Positions 59,223 to 64,000 of a stretch of DNA of 64,000 nt are shown piece by piece; within the stretch, counting starts at the first letter, position 1, and every line of letters starts with the position of its first letter. The notes under the pieces were generated by a model. It was not told where the DNA came from and made no database searches. It saw only the letters and a list, made by a program, of their open reading frames with translations. A program made the translations under genes and the position numbers. Origin of the DNA: Chryseobacterium gambrini. GTDB lineage: Bacteria > Bacteroidota > Bacteroidia > Flavobacteriales > Weeksellaceae. The DNA lies in NCBI RefSeq assembly GCF_900156825.1, contig NZ_FTOV01000015.1:1-64000 (forward strand), read 5' to 3'.

Positions 59223-60044
59223 TTAATAAATCAGAATTTTCCACGCTTCTTCAATTTTACTTTCCAGTAATAATTTCTGAGCTCCCAGATGAACATTCTC
59301 GTCGGAATGATAGTTTCCTGCCGGTAAGATTTCAACATTCGCCAACATTCCCAGGTCGTTTCCTGTGAATATTCTGCTGAATTTTATTTCATCCGGAAGA
59401 AGATCGAAACCGATTCCTTTCGTTACCAGAGGTTTTGGAACTTCAAAAAGATTGTCTGCCGTATTTCTGGAATACCAGTTGCTTCCCAATCTTGCCACCA
59501 TATCCAGTTTTGCCTGATCCAGATTTCCGTTTTCATCCAGATATTCTTCTCTGATATGAATTTTCTGAACTTCACAGATCACCAGATTTCCTGCACCACC
59601 CTGATCGCCCAAAGATTTTACTTCTAGCACTTTACATTCAAAATTTACAGGACATTCTTCAATTAATTTAGGCTGAACAAGATCAGCATCTTTCATCGTT
59701 AATCCGGATTTAATGAATTCGTTAACGCCTTCTTCATATTCTGTTGAAGCCAAAGAGATCTGCTGTACAATCGGAAAATTAACTGTTCCGATCACCACTT
59801 CCGGAACTTCAAGAACATTTTCCAGCGTGTGTTTGATGGTATTGTCACGAACTCTTCTCGAAGGTGAAAAAATCAAAACCGGAGGAACCGTACTGAACAT
59901 ATTAAAAAAACTGAACGGCGACAAATTGCTGTTTCCGTCTTTATCAACCGTTGATGCCAATGCAATCGGACGCGGCGAAACGGCAGTCTGCATAACCGTT
60001 TGCAGTTGCACGGGAGTTATTTCTGATGGGATGAGTGTTTTCAT
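59223..60044 (-). CDS. flavin reductase-like protein (DIM6/NTAB family)
   Basis: 273 residues. The FMN-binding split barrel is recognisable: QTAVSPRPIALASTVDKDG, LSPFSFFNMFSTVPPV and the phosphate-binding PSRRVRDNTIKHTLEN. The last 70 residues form an extra C-terminal part. These proteins bind FMN and act as reductases or oxygenase partners. In several Bacteroidota, from memory, it sits with fahA and hppD, so a role in aromatic amino-acid breakdown is plausible. The GxxExxY cassette now separates it from fahA. Confidence 0.88.
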   Translation of the reverse strand: MKTLIPSEITPVQLQTVMQTAVSPRPIALASTVDKDGNSNLSPFSFFNMFSTVPPVLIFSPSRRVRDNTIKHTLENVLEVPEVVIGTVNFPIVQQISLASTEYEEGVNEFIKSGLTMKDADLVQPKLIEECPVNFECKVLEVKSLGDQGGAGNLVICEVQKIHIREEYLDENGNLDQAKLDMVARLGSNWYSRNTADNLFEVPKPLVTKGIGFDLLPDEIKFSRIFTGNDLGMLANVEILPAGNYHSDENVHLGAQKLLLESKIEEAWKILIY

Positions 60045-60111
60045 TATTATATTATTTTTTTAACACATAAGTCACATAAGTTTAAAGTTCAAAATATTGA
60101 AAATATTTAGT

Positions 60112-60144
60112 ACACATTAGTTTGAAAATCTATAGATTTTCATT
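60112..60144. repeat. left inner inverted repeat of the GxxExxY cassette
   Basis: 33 bp beginning ACACATTAGTTTG and including a perfect 18-bp palindrome. It is the inverse of 60576-60608 except for one base at the palindrome centre (A versus G in the two arms). Confidence 0.85.
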
Positions 60145-60554
60145 TATAACAGATTTTCAAAGTCTTTATTTACAAATGTTTCCGTTCCTTCATGATAAAG
60201 ATTATAAACATTAAAATTTACAAGAATTGATTTTGAAACTTTAAGCAAATTCATATAATTCATTGTTTGCGCTCTGTGAATGTTATGAAATTCTGTAACG
60301 GATTTTATTTCCAATACTATAGTATTTTCAATTAGAAAATCACATTTAACCTTACAGTCAATCTTTAAATCTTTATAGATTAGTGGAATTTCAAGTTCAC
60401 TTTTATATTTTATGCCAAGCAGATCAAATTCTCTTTCTAAACATTTATGATATATTTCTTCATAAAGACCGGGACCAACAATTTTATGAACTTCTATACA
60501 TGTACCAATTATCTTATACGTAAGCTCATTGATGTATTTCTTAGTAAGTTCCAT
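60144..60554 (-). CDS. GxxExxY protein (PD-(D/E)XK nuclease-like)
   Basis: 136 residues. The name-giving motif is GLYEEIY (Gly29, Glu32, Tyr35). The nuclease-like core follows: CDFLIENTIVLEIKS with Asp72 and Glu82-x-Lys84, the D...ExK arrangement of PD-(D/E)XK enzymes. The C-terminus has MNYMNLLKVSKSILVNF, typical of the family. Biochemical function is unknown. The gene is AT-rich compared with its neighbours, breaks up a metabolic gene run, and is enclosed by long inverted repeats, all signs of mobility. The start at 60554 is the first good ATG after the inner repeat. Confidence 0.9.
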   Translation of the reverse strand: MELTKKYINELTYKIIGTCIEVHKIVGPGLYEEIYHKCLEREFDLLGIKYKSELEIPLIYKDLKIDCKVKCDFLIENTIVLEIKSVTEFHNIHRAQTMNYMNLLKVSKSILVNFNVYNLYHEGTETFVNKDFENLL

Positions 60555-60575
60555 AATTGTGTTTTGCCTTGATTC

Positions 60576-60608
60576 AATGAAAATCTGTAGATTTTCAAAC
60601 TAATGTGT
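60576..60608. repeat. right inner inverted repeat of the GxxExxY cassette
   Basis: 33 bp ending TCAAACTAATGTGT; inverse of 60112-60144 with one mismatch. It lies 21 bp upstream of the GxxExxY start codon and therefore probably overlaps that gene's promoter. Confidence 0.85.
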
Positions 60609-60676
60609 TCTCTTATGCAGTTAGAAAAATTTTCTTTGTGACTTATGTGTCAAAAATTATCTAAAAAATTTTATAT

Positions 60677-61924
60677 TTAAACAGTAGGAATAATTTTCCC
60701 TGAAACTTCACCGAAACCAACTCTCACTCCGTCTTTTTCAGCCCAGGCTTTCATGGTTACCGTATCGTTGTCGTTGATGAATTTTCTTTCTTCTCCGTTG
60801 TTTAACTGAATCGGATTCTGACCTCTCCACGTTAATTCCAGCATGGAACCGAAAGATTTCGGATCGCTTCCTGAAATGGTTCCGCTTGCGTAAAGATCTC
60901 CGACTTCCACGTTGCAGCCGTTTACGGTGTGATGAGCCAGTTGCTGCGTCATGTTCCAGTACATGTGTTTGTAATTGCTTTCGGAGATCAGGTTTTGCTC
61001 TCCGTTTTCAGGCTGAAGATAGACTTCAAGATTGATGTCGTAATTTTTATCTCCTTCAAATTTCAGATAATCCAAAACTTCAGGATCCTGTGTAGGAGAA
61101 GCGGTTCTGAATGGCTCTAAAGCTTCCAGAGTAACCACCCACGGCGAAATAGAGGAACCGAAATTTTTAGCTAAAAATGGTCCCAGCGGAACGTACTCCC
61201 AAGACTGAATATCTCTTGCCGACCAGTCGTTGAAAACCACCATCCCGAAGATGGCGTCTTCAGCATCTTTGGTCGAAATACTTTCGCCCATTTCGGTATT
61301 TTTATTGATGATGAATGCCATTTCAAGCTCAAAATCCAATTGTTTACAAGGTCCGAAGACTGGCTTTTCTACATCTGCAGGTTTCATCTGACCTTTCGGA
61401 CGGTTGATTTCCGTTCCTGACACTACAATAGACGAAGCTCTTCCGTGATAACCTACCGGAAGATGTTTCCAGTTAGGAAGCAGTGCATTCGCAGGATCTC
61501 TGAACATTTTTCCTACATTGGTTGCGTGTTCGATGCTGCTGTAAAAATCTGTGTAATTCGGAATATGAATCGGCATCATCATTTTAACCTGATCAATCTC
61601 ATAGAAAGCTTCTTCGATGGTTTTTTCATCTTTTGATAAGATGGAATTTTCCAGCAGTAATTCCTGAATTTTTAAACGAACGGCATTCGTTACAGGCTTT
61701 CCAAGTTCGATGAATTCATTTAAGGTATAGGCTTCGAAAACGTTATCGACTAAGCCTTCGATTTCTTCGAAATATCCCAGATCGTATAACGTTGCAAGAT
61801 CGATGATCTGATCGCCGATTCTTGTACAGCATCCGATGTATTCTTTGTTGAAAACCGCTACACCAAACGGAATATTATGGATAGAAAAATCTGAATCTGA
61901 TGAATATTCTACAAATGATTTCAT
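60677..61924 (-). CDS. fahA: fumarylacetoacetase
   Basis: 415 residues, the normal length. The N-terminal SH3-like domain ends near residue 115. The hydrolase core has DFYSSIEHATNVG (catalytic His and metal Asp), PVGYHGRASS, the metal ligands DFELEMAFI, and FNDWSARDIQSWEYVPLGP. It splits fumarylacetoacetate into fumarate and acetoacetate, the last step of tyrosine degradation, in the cytoplasm. hppD for an earlier step lies upstream on the same strand, with one small secreted-protein gene between. Confidence 0.96.
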   Translation of the reverse strand: MKSFVEYSSDSDFSIHNIPFGVAVFNKEYIGCCTRIGDQIIDLATLYDLGYFEEIEGLVDNVFEAYTLNEFIELGKPVTNAVRLKIQELLLENSILSKDEKTIEEAFYEIDQVKMMMPIHIPNYTDFYSSIEHATNVGKMFRDPANALLPNWKHLPVGYHGRASSIVVSGTEINRPKGQMKPADVEKPVFGPCKQLDFELEMAFIINKNTEMGESISTKDAEDAIFGMVVFNDWSARDIQSWEYVPLGPFLAKNFGSSISPWVVTLEALEPFRTASPTQDPEVLDYLKFEGDKNYDINLEVYLQPENGEQNLISESNYKHMYWNMTQQLAHHTVNGCNVEVGDLYASGTISGSDPKSFGSMLELTWRGQNPIQLNNGEERKFINDNDTVTMKAWAEKDGVRVGFGEVSGKIIPTV

Positions 61925-62020
61925 AATTTTAGAATTTAGTTTGGACTTTATATAAATCCGTTAGATTTTAAATTTTAAATATTCTGAAGGCTTTTTAATC
62001 AGTTTAGGCGTTCAAAACAT

Positions 62021-62506
62021 TTACTTTTTAGATTTGGTTTTGTTTTTAACTTTAGAAAAAGATTCTTCGTCAATCCATCTTGCTTTAGTATTCACGTCGA
62101 TCAGGTACAGAATATTGTCCTGTCTTGTTAAAAGTAATGTTTTGGTAACAGGGATCGGAACTTTTTTGTTTTCCAGAAGATCAGCTCTTAAAGAAATGAT
62201 GTTCTTTTTATTTCTCACGATATCTCCTGAAAAAACATTCGAGCTGCTTTCTCCGGTAGCTTTATCGTCAAAAACTTCTACATAAGTTGCTTTGTTTCCT
62301 TTAATGACAATAAAATCCCTTTCGGTATGGTCTGCTTCATCATTGATGAAAACAAACTTTTTATTGTCAATGTTTACCGCTTCCAGATTCTGGTTGACTC
62401 CTTTTCTTTCTTCAAGTCGGGTAAGAATATCATTTAGTGAACCGTACTGCGCTTTTAATCCAAAGCTTGCTCCTAAAAATAACATTCCAATTAAAAATTT
62501 TCTCAT
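62021..62506 (-). CDS. small secreted hypothetical protein
   Basis: 161 residues from the ATG at 62506, giving a signal peptide (MRKFLIGMLFLGASFGLKAQ). A longer frame to 62563 would put a Lys/Phe-rich tail before it and run into the hppD terminator, so it is rejected. The mature part is beta-rich and highly charged, ending in a Lys-rich tail (KVKNKTKSKK). No family recognised. It lies between fahA and hppD but is separated from hppD by a terminator. Confidence 0.7.
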   Translation of the reverse strand: MRKFLIGMLFLGASFGLKAQYGSLNDILTRLEERKGVNQNLEAVNIDNKKFVFINDEADHTERDFIVIKGNKATYVEVFDDKATGESSSNVFSGDIVRNKKNIISLRADLLENKKVPIPVTKTLLLTRQDNILYLIDVNTKARWIDEESFSKVKNKTKSKK

Positions 62507-62519
62507 ATTAATGTGTTTT

Positions 62520-62560
62520 TTAAAAAAAGTTTTGTCAAGACTGTTCATCCTGACAAAACT
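62520..62560 (-). terminator. terminator of hppD
   Basis: AGTTTTGTCA (62529-62538) pairs with TGACAAAACT (62551-62560); on the minus strand the stem is followed by a T-run. It is 17 bp after the hppD stop. Confidence 0.88.
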
Positions 62561-62577
62561 CAATATTACAAATAAAA

Positions 62578-63708
62578 TTACAGGTTTCCTCTTCTTTCCT
62601 GTTCTCTTTCCAATGCTTCGAATAATGCTTTGAAGTTTCCGGCTCCGAAGCTTTGTGCTCCGTGTCTTTCGATGATTTCAAAGAATAGGGTAGGACGGTC
62701 TTCTACAGGTTTTGTAAAGATCTGCAGCAAATATCCTTCCTCGTCATGATCGATAAGAATTCCCAGTTCCTGAAGTTTTTTAAGATCTTCGTCGATGTGT
62801 CCCACTCTTTCAGGAACCATATCGTAATAGGCTTCAGGCGGCGCAGATAAAAACTCAACACCACGTTTTTTTAATTCTGTTACGGTGTGGATAATGTCTT
62901 TTGTAGCAACTGCAATGTGCTGTACTCCTTCGCCTTCGTAGAAATCAAGATATTCTTCTACCTGCGATTTTTTCTTACCTTCTGCAGGTTCGTTAATCGG
63001 GAATTTTGCGTAACCGTTTCCGTTGGACATTACTTTAGACATCAAAGCAGAATATTCTGTGTTTATCTGCTTATCGTCAAAAGAAAGAATATTTACAAAT
63101 CCCATTACTTTTTCATACCATTCTACCGTTGGAATCATTCTGTCCCAGTCTACATTTCCTACACAGTGGTCTACATATAAAAGACCTGCATCTTCAGGCT
63201 TGTAATCGCTTTCCCACTTTTCGTAACCCGGCATGAAAGGACCGTTGTAGTTTTTTCTTTCGATAAACATGTGAACGGTTTCTCCGTAAGTATAAATTCC
63301 TGACATTCTTACCTCACCATTTTCGTCTGTTAATGTTACAGGTTCAAGATAAGGTTTTCCGCCTCTTTTTGTGGTTTCTTCAAACGCAGAATAGGCATCA
63401 TCCACCCAAAGAGCCAAAATTTTCACTCCATCACCATGTTTTTTTACATGCTCATTGATGGGAGAATCAGACTTTAGCCCTGTTGTAAGTACCAATCTTA
63501 TTTTTCCCTGCTGAAGAACATAAGAAGCACGATCTCTTACTCCGGTTTCAGGACCAGCGTAGGCAACAGACTGAAAACCGAAAGCGGTTTTATAATAATG
63601 CGCAGCCTGTTTAGCATTTCCTACATAAAACTCAATGTAATCTGTACCGTTGATGGGTAAAAAATTCTCAGCCTGAGCAATTTTTTCGGCAAATGAAAGT
63701 GTTGACAT
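62578..63708 (-). CDS. hppD: 4-hydroxyphenylpyruvate dioxygenase
   Basis: 376 residues of two vicinal-oxygen-chelate domains. The three iron ligands are visible: His in YVDHCVGNVDW, His in GVQHIAVATKDI and Glu in TLFFEIIERHG. The C-terminal SFGAGNFKALFEALEREQ is the gating helix region of the family. It turns 4-hydroxyphenylpyruvate into homogentisate in the cytoplasm. The next enzymes would be homogentisate dioxygenase (not in the window) and fahA (present). No clear promoter box was found in the 230-bp upstream gap. Confidence 0.97.
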   Translation of the reverse strand: MSTLSFAEKIAQAENFLPINGTDYIEFYVGNAKQAAHYYKTAFGFQSVAYAGPETGVRDRASYVLQQGKIRLVLTTGLKSDSPINEHVKKHGDGVKILALWVDDAYSAFEETTKRGGKPYLEPVTLTDENGEVRMSGIYTYGETVHMFIERKNYNGPFMPGYEKWESDYKPEDAGLLYVDHCVGNVDWDRMIPTVEWYEKVMGFVNILSFDDKQINTEYSALMSKVMSNGNGYAKFPINEPAEGKKKSQVEEYLDFYEGEGVQHIAVATKDIIHTVTELKKRGVEFLSAPPEAYYDMVPERVGHIDEDLKKLQELGILIDHDEEGYLLQIFTKPVEDRPTLFFEIIERHGAQSFGAGNFKALFEALEREQERRGNL

Positions 63709-63902
63709 ATTCTATTTTTACTTTTATATTTATGGGAATGCAAATTACGAATTTCTTACTAATACGAAAAATATTAACAAACACCCGTTAGGTTTATTTA
63801 ACATAATCGTAAAGAAAAGTTCATTTAAGTATGCTTAAGTTTATTGTTTTGGTAATAATGTTTATAGATTTGTATTGCTAACAAATGAAAAAAAAATATT
63901 TC

Positions 63903-63937
63903 GAAAAACGAAGCCACAGGTTTTCCCTGCGGCTTTC
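63903..63937 (-). terminator. terminator of the gene entering from the right edge
   Basis: AAGCCACAGG (63911-63920) and CCTGCGGCTT (63926-63935) pair with one G-T; on the minus strand CGTTTTTCG follows. It is directly after the stop codon at 63939-63941. Confidence 0.8.
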
Positions 63938-63938
63938 T

Positions 63939-64000
63939 TTATTTTACATTGTTTAATCTTCCTGCGTCGGGATTATAATTATCCCAGATTTTCCAGACAT
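63939..64000 (-). CDS. C-terminal end of an unidentified gene (partial)
   Basis: On the minus strand the frame VWKIWDNYNPDAGRLNNVK ends at TAA 63941-63939 and is followed at once by a strong terminator, which is why this frame is preferred over the other two. The remainder lies outside the window. I do not recognise the family from 19 residues. Confidence 0.45.
   Translation of the reverse strand, partial: VWKIWDNYNPDAGRLNNVK

Larger units (their letters stand above)
60063..60650 (-). mobile_element. inverted-repeat-bounded GxxExxY cassette
   Basis: A 588-bp unit. The outer ends are perfect inverted 14-mers (ACACATAAGTCACA 60063-60076, complement at 60637-60650). The inner arms are 33 bp (60112-60144 and 60576-60608) with a single mismatch; each contains its own palindrome GAAAATCTATAGATTTTC. 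Between the inner arms is only the GxxExxY gene, whose stop codon overlaps the left inner arm by one base. The outer end has two octamers (CACATAAG, CACATAAG) spaced by one base, like the repeats at 13.6 and 54.6 kb. No target-site duplication is obvious. Confidence 0.5.

Overview
The window is AT-rich bacterial chromosome from the Bacteroidota, class Flavobacteriia, most likely a Chryseobacterium-like member of the Weeksellaceae. This rests on the protein families (GLPGLI-like and PNGase F-like secreted proteins, DUF5916, GxxExxY, a SusC/FyuA-type TonB receptor, the tyrosine-degradation enzymes), on weak or absent Shine-Dalgarno sequences, and on several matches to the Bacteroidota promoter (TTTG, about 19 nt, TANNTTTG). 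Three of these, before secG, pcrA and the TonB receptor, are exact. There is no tRNA, rRNA, CRISPR array or complete prophage. The left edge cuts the first 21 codons of an IS630-type transposase.

Layout. 0.2-8.4 kb is mostly minus strand: a sodium/solute symporter, then a packed operon (pirin, FMN reductase, TMEM175-type channel, mono-cluster ferredoxin, OsmC, small GNAT) that looks like redox or electrophile stress, a UBA/TS-N-like hypothetical protein, a second pirin and a DHA2 efflux pump. 8.8-17.4 kb holds secreted proteins including a GLPGLI/PNGase F-like fusion, asnB, an RsmB-type rRNA methylase, yjdM and an orphan ABC ATPase. 17.5-22.3 kb holds a YceI lipoprotein, pheS, a two-component pair, and a hairpin-rich gap that may encode a small RNA. 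22.3-34.8 kb holds a DUF5916 barrel, a ferredoxin reductase with its ferredoxin, a prolyl oligopeptidase, a LOG protein, a RelE/ParE toxin-antitoxin module, pepD and a very AT-rich protein resembling putative phage abortive infection proteins. 34.9-39.7 kb is recR followed by a four-gene surface-glycan cluster. 39.8-43.7 kb is secG and a complementary pair of M16 peptidases. 43.9-46.1 kb is a triple-PAS kinase whose response regulator is broken by an in-frame TAG. 46.2-53.3 kb is pcrA, a TonB receptor under an operator-like palindrome, an esterase and a membrane phospholipase D-like protein. 53.4-64 kb holds hydrolases, a HipA-like kinase/DUF3037 pair, a Cys-rich double-glycine peptide, and the fahA/hppD tyrosine-degradation region.

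Non-coding structure is the most unusual part. A GxxExxY (PD-(D/E)XK-like) gene at 60.1-60.6 kb sits inside a 588-bp unit with bipartite inverted repeats at both ends. Its outer ends share a twin-octamer layout with gene-less repeat units at 13.6 kb and, in tandem, at 54.6-55.0 kb. A second repeat family (6.9 and 16.4 kb) carries a perfect 22-bp stem whose sequence differs between copies only by compensated changes. The GxxExxY cassette is the best candidate here for an undescribed mobile or selfish system.
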